Positions 48,286 to 59,094 of a DNA stretch of 64,000 nt are shown in pieces (position 1 is the first letter of the stretch; the number at the start of each line of letters is the position of its first letter). A program made the position numbers and the translations under genes. Location of the stretch: positions 248,001 through 312,000 of the forward strand of contig JAMXBD010001243.1 in NCBI GenBank assembly GCA_024138025.1. The letters run 5' to 3'. The notes beneath the pieces were generated by a model, which did no database searches, was not told the DNA's origin, and worked only from the letters and a program-made list of their open reading frames with translations. The DNA is from Combretum micranthum (lineage: Eukaryota; Streptophyta; Magnoliopsida; Myrtales; Combretaceae).

Positions 48286-50518
48286 CTACTGCTGCTGCTG
48301 TGTGTCCCGCCTCCCTCGTCCTCGACCTCTATCCTGCTTCACGTACGTCCTGGGTAACGAGGTATGCTGATGAGGATACTGTGTAGATGGATCAATCTCT
48401 GTAATTGCAGCAGCCTCATCTTCAGTAGCAGCACTGTACTAATAGAATGGGACAGGGTTTGGCTCGACCTGTGTAAGGCCCTCCTCCATACCATGAGATA
48501 GCTATGGTCGCCTCTTCTGTGGAGCCAAGAGGGTATGGAACTCAGTGTATGATGGGTCTGGCACGGGGGTGTCCCTCATATCGTAAGATGTGGATGACGG
48601 GCTAGCCTCATCATGAATGAACTGGGAAGAACCAGGCTCATCAAGTGAAGGTAGATCAGACGACTCAGGCTCATCTCTGATTTGTATACCTGGTGTACGA
48701 GCTCGCCCCCGACCTCATCCCCATCCTCGCCTACGCCTCTCCCTAGGAGGATATCGTCTCTGTACGGTTTGAAGCTGTGGGTCACCCTGTGCTGCTGGTG
48801 GTGGTGGTGGTACTGGATCATTAAAATTCAACCCCATAAACTCATCCACTACACGACAGACATCTCGTGCAGTGGATGGAGTGAGCTCTGGGGGCATGTT
48901 TGGGATGCTATAAATGAAATCAACCTGCGGGTAATAGCTAAAATGTATATCGGTGAATAGTAGCCAAGTTAGTACAAGTCCATATAAAGCTTACAGAGAC
49001 AGTGATCTTACCATGTATCGTATGATAGCTCTCGTATGATCGATCTAACGTCGAGTGATCGCATGATACCACTGGAAGTAATCATCAGATGTCCCAGTAG
49101 GCAAATCTGGCAATTCAACTATACAATCATGCTGAGGATCCCACTCAGCTATCTACCTGGCATGCTCGGCCTGCCAGTTCCACTCGGAACGTCCCCTCAT
49201 GTCAATCTCATAGAGGGGTCTCATATCGGCAGGGGGGGCTGGGATCCCCTGGAAGCCACCAAACTGTCTAAGCACTCTGTCAGGATAATAGTGCTCGACT
49301 AGGTAAAAGCAAACCAGTGGGATCCGTGCACGCCAAACATCACTGCTAGCTAGGAAGTATGGGGGTAGGGAGGGCAAGATGGGACTATAGGGGTCCCACA
49401 CCACTTGATGAAGTAGGAAAAATGAACTATTGCATAAATAAACGATTGTACTATAGCAATTTAAGAGTACAAGACATTGGAAATCAATTGAGGTATAGGA
49501 AGGAACAGATATCATACCTGATGCACCATCTGTCAATCAAAAGAAGCGCGATACTCAATCAACAGATGGGTGCATATATAGGTTACGTCAAAAGTCGCAC
49601 CCCAATGGCTGCTGAGTAGGTGGCCTGCGGTAACTGATGTGTGCATTCGACGTACTGGGGCAATGTGGGGGAAGTGCTCTCATGTCCACATTTGGAGGAC
49701 AACTAATGGTCTTTCCATGTCCCCCGTGTCGACGTGGGAAGCCAAGCATAGATGCCTTTATAGTCAAGCTAAACAGGCTGCTTCTCACGCGTGTTGCCCG
49801 GTCCTTTCAAAGTCTTGGAGCAACCGGAGGTACATAAGATGGATGTAATTAAAGGACTTGTCTGCGACAATAAATCCCCCAAGCAGCAGCAAAATGTACG
49901 CCCTAGCGTGGCGTCTGATCATCATATAATCAGCAAAATCAGGTAGGTTGCTGAAGTGGCTATCCAACCACGACATCTTCAAACGACCACCATCCATGTC
50001 TATGCTGGGCACGGGCCGGAGTCCTAGCAACTCCTCGCATAAATCAGGCCAATCCAGCCGAGCTGTGCCCGTAACTGCCAATCCATCTACGGGGAGGTCC
50101 GTGATGACAGCAACATCCTGCAACGTCACAGACCACTCTCCCATGGTCATGTGGAATGTACGCGTCTCTGGGCGCCATCTTTCAACCAAAGCTGTAAGGA
50201 GATGCCAATTCAGTTGAATGAAAGGCATCTGGGCCGCCCCTATGAACCCTGCCTGAGACAGGAATGGCACCAGTCGCCCGTCAACCTCTGTAGGTATGCC
50301 AGCTGGTCGTCTGAGCCTCGCCTCTCTGCGGCGACAATGCAATACCTCATGCTCCTACAGTAAAGTGAACATATTTATTAAAAACCAATATCACCTCAAC
50401 CATCAAATCTACAATCACTGAAATACATAAATAAACTGACCTGCCCATCCCAGGCTAAAATCGACTCATGTACAGGCTGCTAGGTAAGTAATGAGCTGTT
50501 GATCGGGCCTGGATCCAT
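48286..50518 (-). pseudogene. MULE-3 plant mobile domain (PMD) gene, nearly intact core, disabled
   Basis: It starts MDPGPINSSLLT at 50518 and then meets a TAG stop in codon 13. After an apparent intron (donor near 50441), the main exon holds an unbroken 185-residue PMD core (50342-49785). It has LRRPAGIPTEVDGRLVPFLS, MPFIQLNWHLLTALVERW, HMTMGEWSVTLQDVAVI, DLPVDG, and HARAYILLLLGGFIVADKS. Downstream pieces include CLASHVDTG (near 49740), the segment 49536-49153 with RQFGGFQGIPAPP, and a basic tail with RRYPPRERRRRGWG (about 48770-48715). It ends DRGRGRGRRDTQQQQ at 48286. PMD proteins (PF10536) occur both as host genes such as MAIN/MAIL1 and on transposons. Further frame breaks lie between 49784 and 49537. 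The core suggests selection until fairly recently. Confidence 0.75.
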
Positions 50519-50639
50519 CTGTCAAGGAAAAATAAAAAGATATTGTTATTGTCGACATATGTCGATTAAAAACAAGCATAGCAAACATACGTTCAATCAT
50601 GACTCATTAGTACAATAATAAAAACATATGAGAATAAAG

Positions 50640-53288
50640 AATTACCACTATGACTCAACTGCCCCGTAACTACTCTATCCGCCAATCCCACATTTGAACA
50701 ACTCCTTCTGTTATGGCCTTGCTGCCCACAACAATCGCATGAATAACCTCGGGGGCCCTCTCGAATATCCATCTCATTCTGGAATTGTTTCTCCCTAGGC
50801 CAACCCCTTTTTCTAATAAGTCCTGGTATAGGGTGCCACTTTGCTAAGTCCAAAAGAGTCCAATCTGCTTTATCGCCTGTAGGAATGAAGGAACAACCAT
50901 ACACTCTTAGCTGGTGGTCTCACCTGTACTACTGTCCTATGTAGGCAACACAATCCATGCGCATTGTACCAATTACTGCCATTACATGTGAGCATGGAAT
51001 TTTGTATATCTGCCACTTGTTACACGTACATCAACATGCTCTTAACTCCACTTTTTGTATATGATCCCCCTTCTGACCATACATTGTTGGACGTGGTGCA
51101 GTTATAACTTCGTATATCCGTTCTTGGTAGTCAAAACATGTAACTCAATGGGAACTGGATATGTTGTTCCATCTCTCAAACTTCTTTGCAGTATATTCTA
51201 TGAGCAACTTAACCATACTCACGGCATCGCTAGCTTCACGCCTTTGCTTGTTAAATATGAAGTTACAATTGTAGAAGGTTTTCTTTACCAATGCTGCCAC
51301 AGGTAAGCACTTGGCATCTTTTTAAAACTGAATTGTAACTCTCTGCCATGTTTGTTGTACCTTGGCCAAATCTAACACCTTCATCGTAAGATAAAGTCCA
51401 CATATATGGAGGCAACTCGCGAAAATATCGTGCTGTCGAAGGATTGCTTTGAATTGCTGCATTAAAGTATCCATGGAACTTTCGACTCTAGGCTTGATAG
51501 GCAACTCTTTTTATTATTTCCTTACATTCCTTGCTTTTAGTCTTCGAATTAAAGTTGCTGGCAACATGCTGGATACACCAGCTCCAAGGCCACCCTCTAA
51601 GCCACACCGTATTCTCACCTTCGACCACACTCCTGATACCGGTATGCCAATTTAATATCAAGCAAATGTTGGATCGGTCTTTGATGACGTGTTCCAATAC
51701 TTTTGTAAGGAACCAACTCTATGTTTCCACCTTCTCCTCATCGACAAGAGCATACGCCAATGGGACTATATGATTTGACTCATCTACTGCCACTACAATG
51801 AGCAATTTGTGCTTGTACTTGCCATACAGGAAGGTACCATCAACTGTGATCACGGGTCTACAACGATTTAACGTATATAACTTAGTCAATGAATATCAAT
51901 CAGCTAAAACAAAATTTAACCATGATTACCATACATACCTGCAGTACTGGAACGCCTCAATGCAAGGACAAAATGCCCAAAAAAGCTTATCTAGGAATAC
52001 GTGGCCGGCGATATTTGAATCTTGAGTTTGCCACTCGACCTTTGTTCCTGGATTTGCCTTAGTAATTGCATTAAGTAGATGTGGGAGCTCTACATGAGGA
52101 GCCTCCCAACTTCCATACACCTGCTCAATGGCTTTTGTCTTTGCCTCACGAGTTCTCTTGATATGAATATTATACCCGAACTGTTTTAATATATTCGTTT
52201 AGAGCTCCTTCGCCCTCACGTATGGAGAATTGCGAATCTCCAATATGATGGCCCTGGACAAGCTGGTGGAGTCCAACTGAGAGTGATCTTGTCCAGTGAT
52301 TTCATCCAAGCAGGTATGAGGTTCTACATATTTAGTGATGTGAAACCACTCACCATGTTTCTTATAATTGCCTCTGAGTCTTCACTTACAACCTCTGTTA
52401 TGGATATCAGTACATTTCATTGCCCATGCTCTTGGGTTCGAATCCACTACCTTGAAATTATAATGGTTCATTATGTGCCGCATTTTAACTGCCCGTATAA
52501 GATGATCTTTGGTCTCAAACTGCATCCTAATCTTGAATTCATCACTGAAGCTCCAATTCCCAGCACTCATTTCCTGCTCATCATCATATGCTGCGTAAGC
52601 ACTGCCACCTTCAGCATTGAAAAATGAAACTGGCACTGAGCTCCCTACTGCATCAATGTCAGTAGGAGCAATGAAACGACCCTAGTTATTTTCCCTTCGT
52701 TGTACCTGGGCAAAGCATATTTTTGTGAAAAAACTTCGACATTATCGTTTTCATCATCATCATAGTCGTCACTGGATTCACTTACCGACGAGTCTTGCAC
52801 AGCATCCATATCATCACCACCTACAGATATAGGTCCACAAAATTCAAAGTTACCTATTTCCACTTGTGCACTGCCTATTGTCTGAACTGGAGTAGAGTTT
52901 GAGTCTACCAACCCCAGGCTCCCAATATTTCTATCAATGCTCATTTCCCCTACAGGTGCCCATGACAATTCAGTTTCCAATATCTGCACATAAACAGCCA
53001 CTGACCTTCCTGTGTAACACCAACATCTCTTGTGCCGCATCATCATCGGTCATTGAATAAATATCAAATGTAGCACCTATCTCCAATAGCTATCCTATGA
53101 TATAGCTCCACCCGATGTGTACACCTATTTACCTTTAGTCTATTGCAAATATTCTCTACTATCTGCTCATATATTGAATTCCTACTAATATTGAACCATA
53201 GCAACCGGCCGCTTATCATAACTAAACCATCATCCCCTTGCACAATAAAGCCGTTACAGTATGAACTTCCCTTATCAATTTCCCACAA
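50640..53288 (-). pseudogene. MULE-3 MURA-type transposase, disabled
   Basis: The domains, read right to left on the map, begin with an N-terminal segment (53288-53064, with NRLKVNRCTHRVELYHR). It breaks by frameshift just before DIYSMTDDDAA. An acidic linker with SSDDYDDDEND (52815-52745) follows. The DNA-binding domain is at 52636-52270 (FETKDHLIRAVK, NRGCKW, PHTC). The DDE part has TVDGTF, then YGKYKHKLLIVV near 51855-51800. The second catalytic motif is altered: LILNWHTGI near 51660, where MULE-1 and MULE-2 have LISD. A SWIM zinc finger lies near 51020-50960. A CCHC knuckle CDCCGQQGHNRRSC (about 50745-50700) is intact. Several frame breaks and the Asp-to-Asn change mean it cannot be active. 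Confidence 0.8.
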
Positions 53289-54000
53289 ATCTTGCTATCT
53301 TATCAAAATAGCTTCAATGCATCAAATTCGCAAAATCACACTTATAAATTACATTCCTCGTAATATTTAACATAATTCCTAAAGCTGCAGCTCCACTTTC
53401 AAAGTTCAAATTTAATTTTCTAAGCTACTCTGCTTTCTTATAAATATTAGATTTTTTCATCGCAAATTCCCATGCCATACCAAAGCTAAAGTACCGAATA
53501 CACCCCATTAACAACAATAGAAGTTATCCAAAATAATTATCCAACAATAACTACTTAGGACAGTATTTTTTCTTATGCAAATATTATACATATATATATA
53601 TCTATACAACATACTAGAAGAAAAAAAATTCGTCAGCGTCGGAATCACGCAACAATAATATTCTAACAACACATACAATCGACATTCAACAATATAGCAT
53701 AATTGATTGAAAAAAATACGAAAAAACGCGAAAATCCAACCTTAATGTTCGCCATCGGTGGTTTCACACAAAATCTCTCGCTTTTGATCGTCCTACTCCC
53801 GAAATTGCAATATAATCACCTTGGGAGCTCCAAGATTGCCAAATGAGGGAATCAATAGGAAGAACTATGGATGGATTTGAAGATTTCGGACGAAGGGGGA
53901 AAATGGGGTTGCCGATTGGGGAGGAAAAACTTACAATTAGGGTTTCGGATGAAGGGGGAAATGGGAAAGAAGAAGATGACGCGCGATATTAAAATTCGCT

Positions 54001-54199
54001 GACCTCGTCTCTTCAAAAGACGAGGTCACATGTGCAATTTGCAAAAAATGAGACCTCGTCTCTTGGAGAGACGAGGTCAGGCACTTATGATCTCATCTCT
54101 TCAAGAAACGAGGCCATGTTATTTAAAATCGAGAATATTTTCTTTTGTATAGCATTTTCGTAATTTTTTTTTAAAGAGTAATATTTTATTCCTTTTCCC
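54001..54199 (-). repeat. MULE-3 right TIR with three palindromic hairpin repeats
   Basis: Imperfect 27-bp palindromes lie at 54001-54027, 54052-54078 and 54089-54115, each with GACCTCGTCTCTT-like arms. The outer two lie 84 and 121 bp from the element end, mirroring the left side. The last about 85 bp form the outer TIR. Confidence 0.85.
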
Positions 54200-54551
54200 C
54201 GCCAACCCCACCCCAACAAAAAAAAAAAAAAAAAAAAGCAAGAGACATTTATAATAAATATCGAAATGGAACATTATTCCATTCGAAGGGAAGGGGTGTC
54301 TAAAATAGTGGAGACTGGAGATTACGTGATTGTAATCTCGGTGAAGGCAAGGCAAGGCAAGGCCGGTTGAATAACCTTTTTTATCTGACCTGACTTTCTT
54401 TTTTAACAATGCATAATTAACGCATTCTTTTTTTGTCTTGTGTTTGGGGTTGGTTGATCATGTTGGATTTTCAGGATGTGCCTACTGCCTCCTTGTGTTT
54501 CGTTTGACTTGCCAATACCAAAAGTAATAGTACAACACTGGAAGAGACAGA

Positions 54552-57500
54552 ATGGCAGCTGGAGGAGCAGGCGCACAGAGCACAACACTGGAAGATACAC
54601 CGACGTGGGTGGTGGCGGTTGTTTCGTCATTGTCCTCATTTCCCTCTTTGTTGAGAGGATCCTTCACTATACTGGTAAGGCAAGGCAATGTACCTAATTC
54701 TCTCTCTCTTTCAACTCATTTTAAGTTTTAGCAGCACCAAACTAAACCAATGCCCTTCCATCTTCACTGCTACTCCCAAAATTCCATTCCATCTTGTTTG
54801 TCCTTGCAGTATCTTAAGAGAAAGAACCAGAAATCTCTTTATGAAGCCCTGCAGAAGATCAAAGAAGGTGAAATAAAAAAAAAAGACCATAAAAATTCAT
54901 ACTAAATCAAACCTCTTAACATTAACAACATGATACCGAGCTCATCCCCCTCTTTGCAGAGCTAATGCTATTGGGCTTCATATCATTGCTCCTCACCGTC
55001 TCTCAAAATACCATTTCCAAGATATGCATCCCCAAAGGCTCCGCCCATAAATGGTTCCCTTGCAAGAAGGAAGATGCATTCGATACCACTCACCATTTTC
55101 AGATGAGCTTATCCTCAATCGGACGCCGGCTTCTAGCAGAGGCTTCCTCTGCTGATGGTCACTGCTCTAAGGAGGTGAACCATTCAGTATACAGAATATT
55201 ATTATTGCTGCCAAAATTGTACAGCATGATGTCTCATGAAGGAATAATAGCAAAGAACAATCACTTTTGTGGCAAGATGTCCTATATACAAGCTTCAATT
55301 TATATGTTCAGTTTTCATCCATTTCCAGGGCAAGGTTCAATTGCTATCTAGAGAAGCGCTACATCATCTACACATATTCATCTTTGTACTGGCGGTTGTG
55401 CATGTGAGCATGTGTGCTCTAACGATCCTGTTTGGTGGAGCAAAGGCATTCCCATTATTTTCATTTTCCTGATTATTTATGTATTTTTTCCTTTTCCTCT
55501 AAGATGGCAATGTTTGGCCCCAAAATCCTAAATTTGATATTTACAATGCTCATAAGTAAGGAACGCTTAAAGGATAGAAAGACATTAAAATGCAACTGCG
55601 ATCTGAGGAATGGGAGATCATCTTGAAAATATCTAAAATGCCAAGGCTAATATTAAAGCTGGAAAGGAGTAAACTTTAAACATTTGAAATATTTTCACAA
55701 TAACTTTATAATCCCTCAAACTGGATTGTACTTTTTATTTGTTTCTATAGATACGCCAGTGGAAGCACTGGGAGGACACCGTACAAAACGAGAAATTTGA
55801 TCCAGAAGAAGGTAACTGAACAGAAGAGCTCTCCATTTTCTCATTGAGATCAGTCCTTGGATTTGGTTTCATCCCTGAAATACCATTTCCTATCCTGTCA
55901 TTGACTTGATACAACAAATAGAAATCTTTTTTTTCTTTAGTTTTTTTTTTTTTTTTTTGCAAATTCAAGGTGACGTTGCATCTCTAAACTTTTCCTACCT
56001 TTGATAATGTCTGTACCTTGATGTTGCCTTCTGCAGTTCTGAGAACAAAATTCACTCATATCCAAGATCACGCATTTATCAGGGGCCGTTTTCTAGGCAT
56101 GGGAAAGAATATAACCTTGCTAAGTTGGCTGGTAAGTCATTAATGCCTAGGTGCATTATGTTTCTTTTTCCTATCTTGAAGGATCTGATTCCTGCATGAA
56201 TATGAAGCCAATGGAGCCTGTCATTGTGCTAAGTGGCTTTCCAGTCCATTAGTTCTAATAATAGGCAAATAAACAAGTGGATAACTTTAAATGAAAGTAT
56301 ATCTTCCCTTGACTTTTTTCCAGCATTCATTCTCCTAGCAATTCTACGATTCTGTGGCCAAGTCAGATTACACAACATTGTGGTTGGGATTTATAATGGT
56401 ATTATGTTGTCTGATGTTGAATTTTCTATTGCACCTCAAAGATGTCTCCACACTTTAGGCTTCCTTTAACTTGTGTTTTTTACGTAAAACAATGGATTAA
56501 GACCCATTGCGGGGGGAATCCAAAATTCAACTTCTACAAATAGATGGTTCGTGCTCTTGAAGCTGATTTCAAGAAAGTAGTCGGAGTCAGGTAATTAAGA
56601 GACAATTTCCTCGTCCTTTGGGATCTGATATTTTCAATCTTCCGAGCTCATGTTCATATTTGGCATGGCAGTTGGTACCTTTGGCTATTTGTGGTGTTCT
56701 TCTTACTGCTGAACATCTCTGGTAAGAAATCAGGATCAGCACCATGTGTCTTCTTTCTAAACCGCATCAAGGAATTCTTTTACAAGCCATGAGAAGTGCT
56801 TTGAATATTCGATTGCAGGCTTACATGCATATTTTTGGATAGCATTCATTCCATTCATTGTAAGCAGCTGCTTGCACTAAGTTTTTCCTCAAATGTTACT
56901 CTCTAGGAAATACTTCAAGTTAAGCTCCCTACAATTGTTTGCAAGTACAGCTTTTGCTAGCCGTGGGGACAAAACTGGAACCCATAATCAACCAACTGGC
57001 ACATGAGGTTGCTGAGAAGCATGTCGCCATCGAAGGGGAGCTGGTAGTTCAACCCTCTGATGATCTTTTTTGGTTCCATAGGCCTCGTTTGGTGCATTGG
57101 CTCATCCATATCACTCTCTTTCAGAACTCTTTTGAATTGGCTTTCTTCTTTTTTGTGTTGGTAAGGAATAAGAATGTACATCCACTCAAATCATAGCCTT
57201 TTTTATATTTCATTATCATTCATACTACTAGTGCTGTTAGGAGTAGTAGACAGACCTCACTTGCTGCTCCATGACCAAATTCCTTCATGCGCAGATTCAA
57301 TGTAGATTTCAGCCTGAATGATGGGACAAGTCGGTTACATTATCCCCAGGCTCGTTATAGGGTATTATTTTAACGTTGTAGTTTTTCAGTCGAATGCTTC
57401 TGCATGCACCCATTTGATTCTTACTCTACACTACACCCTTCTTCTCCAGGATTTTCATCCAATTCCTCTGCAGCTACACTACCTTGCCACTTTATGCAAT

Positions 57501-57722
57501 AGTCACACAGGTAAATATAAAAATAAAAGATAAATAATAATTAAGGGAAAAAAAGGGCATGCTTGTTTTTGCTTTTCTAAAAAAAAACTGAGCCGAAATA
57601 TTTGTTGAGGGAAGATGGGAAGCTCATTCAAGAGGGCTATATTTGAAGAGCATATACAGCAGGGGTTAACTGTATGGGCTAAGCAAGCAAAGAAGAAGAA
57701 GAAGAAGGGCTGTCCAACTTAA
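54552..57722 (+). pseudogene. MLO: MLO-family membrane protein gene with multiple disabling lesions
   Basis: MLO proteins are plant-specific seven-transmembrane calcium channels with a C-terminal calmodulin-binding helix; some clades set powdery mildew susceptibility. Exons: 54552-54679, 54810-54867, 54960-55174, 55329-55445, 55751-55811, 56037-56131, 56324-56398, 56502-56590, 56672-56721, 56819-56859, 56951-57160, 57295-57361, 57450-57510, 57615-57722. Family motifs include TPTWVVAV, KEELMLLGFISLLLTV, LHHLHIFIFVLAV, RQWKHWEDTV, SWYLWLFVVFFLLLNISG, and AVGTKLEPIINQLAHEVAEK. The calmodulin-binding region SSFKRAIFEEHI...WAKQAKK is also present. It looks closest to the MLO1/MLO15 group. Lesions: a one-base loss in exon 1 near 54620, TAG in exon 7 (56336-56338), TAG in exon 8 (56541-56543), an out-of-frame exon 12, and a TAA at 57720. 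The reading frame continues past that TAA for about 26 codons, so it may be an early stop too. Splice sites are otherwise preserved, so decay is recent. Two introns start with GC. Confidence 0.85.
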
Positions 57723-58682
57723 GTCGGGAATAAAGAAGAATCCCAAGTGTCGATTCTGTTGAAAAAGATGAAGGATGGCAAAGAAGTGGGAGACATGTGA
57801 GATCTAATCCTCCTGCTCCTGAAACTGACAGGGACCCTTATTGTAATTGAACCAGTCCTAGTACTACTACTACACATTTGTAATTTGTCTGTCTTTTCTG
57901 TCTAGTTTTATTAGCACTAGATGTAGATGTGGATGTAGATGAAGCTGTAGCTGCAGCAGAGAATAATGATAAATAGCTTTAGCTTTTATCGAATCTACCT
58001 ATACACTTCCTCTAATGACTATCCTAAGTAAGATGGTTGCTCAGTCGTTAGTATGTGTCTCAGGTTTGGAAAGAAAATGGAGATTAGAATCACAATCACA
58101 TAATCTCCCACTGCCTTAGACTTTCCTTCAAATATGCCTTAAGTTTGTTTTACTTTACTCATCTTATTATTTACATTTTGGAAAATTCTATATTCGTTAA
58201 TTGTAATGGGATTAGTCTTATCACTATCTAAGAGTTTACACCATACCTAATCGTAATCAAACCACTAAAATAATTGATATTTTAATTATTATATTTATTT
58301 TAATAATTAGATAGTTGAATAGATGACCTGCCTTTCATAGATTTTAGATATTTAGGAGGGACAAAGATCTTCCCAATTCTAGCTATCTTAATTATTATAT
58401 ACAAATGTAAATATTGTACATTGATTTAACCAACTCTTGAATCTTTTATCAAATTTTAGAGTGGCCTTTTTTTTTCTTTAATCCTCTTTCCTTTTACGGC
58501 ATGTTTCATTTATAATTGTAGATTTTTTATTGTATAGGTAGAAAGAAAATTTAAGGAAATCAAAAGAAATATTTCTTTTTAGTTGTTTAGTTGAATAACA
58601 AAAAGGAAATGGAAGAAAATGAAATGTTTGTTAGATTAAAATAACTATGTCTTTCTAATTCTACTTTTAGGCGTTTTTTTAT
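57723..58682. other. MLO 3' flank and intergenic DNA
   Basis: The first about 80 bases still read in frame with MLO exon 14 and probably belonged to its original C-terminus. Beyond that lies probable 3' UTR and AT-rich DNA without a recognisable gene. Confidence 0.45.
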
Positions 58683-59094
58683 AAGGGGAAAAAAGGAAAA
58701 AAAGGTAAATTTAAGGAAAAATTCCGAAAATCAGATTTGGAGAGAAAAAATTTTAGAATACTGATTTCAAAATGAATTAAAATCATGTCGTGAAGATACA
58801 AGTTCAATAATAACATTTCAAAATCATGTAAAATTACAACCTAACCGTTGGACATAAATGACCTATAAATAATATAATACTATTAAGACACAATTTTAAA
58901 ATATGATACTCTAAAATCATATCTTCAAGACAATGTTTCAATTCATTTATCATCGTGTTTTGATGCTTTTACTTCATTCTAAGATCATGATTTTAAAGAC
59001 ATGGTTTTAAGTGTGACAATTTTGGGAATTTTTTTTAATTAGTTCTAATTTTCGGAATCTTTTCTAAAATTTACATTTTTTATCTTAACCCCTT
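58683..59094. mobile_element. 412-bp MITE-like element with long inverted ends
   Basis: The left end AAGGGGAAAAAAGG leads into GGTAAATTTAAGGAAAAATTCCGAAAATCAGA-like sequence. The right end contains the inverted equivalent, TAATTTTCGGAATCTTTTCTAAAATTTACA, ending in AACCCCTT. The inverted match covers about 55 bp. Inside there are further inverted words (AATCATGTCGTGAAGATAC and AATCATATCTTCAAGACA). No clear target duplication was found. It has no coding capacity and its ends resemble those of non-autonomous MULEs. Confidence 0.5.

Larger units (their letters stand above)
47705..54199 (-). mobile_element. MULE-3: 6.5-kb Mutator-like element, both ends present
   Basis: The left end (AAGAAAAAGAATAAAATATTAC...) is the inverted counterpart of the right end, which reads GGGAAAAGGAATAAAATATT on the minus strand. 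The flanks CGCCTACCT (47696-47704) and CGCCAACCC (54200-54208) match at 7 of 9 positions, a plausible 9-bp target duplication. Both genes read leftwards: transposase (53288-50640), then PMD (50518-48286). It has no nested insertions that I can see and is the best preserved of the three copies. Even so, it has frameshifts and stops. The right end lies 353 bp upstream of the MLO start codon. Confidence 0.8.

Noticed and set aside
49036..50363. Plus-strand frames of 66-89 aa across MULE-3
   Set aside because: Antisense to the PMD core, which is recognisable on the minus strand.
47789..54115. CRISPR-like reading of the repeated GACCTCGTCTCTT palindromes
   Set aside because: Only two or three units per end, palindromic, inside transposon TIRs of a plant genome; no spacers or cas genes.
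54476..54697. An alternative MLO start at 54476 that would avoid the exon 1 frameshift
   Set aside because: Its N-terminal residues do not resemble MLO, whereas the frame from 54552 gives LEDTPTWVVAV before the shift. With one base restored exon 1 is exactly 43 codons.
54675..54809. GT donor (ACTG|GTAAGG) for MLO intron 1
   Set aside because: Joining it to the exon 2 acceptor gives a stop codon at once; the GC donor four bases later keeps the family sequence.
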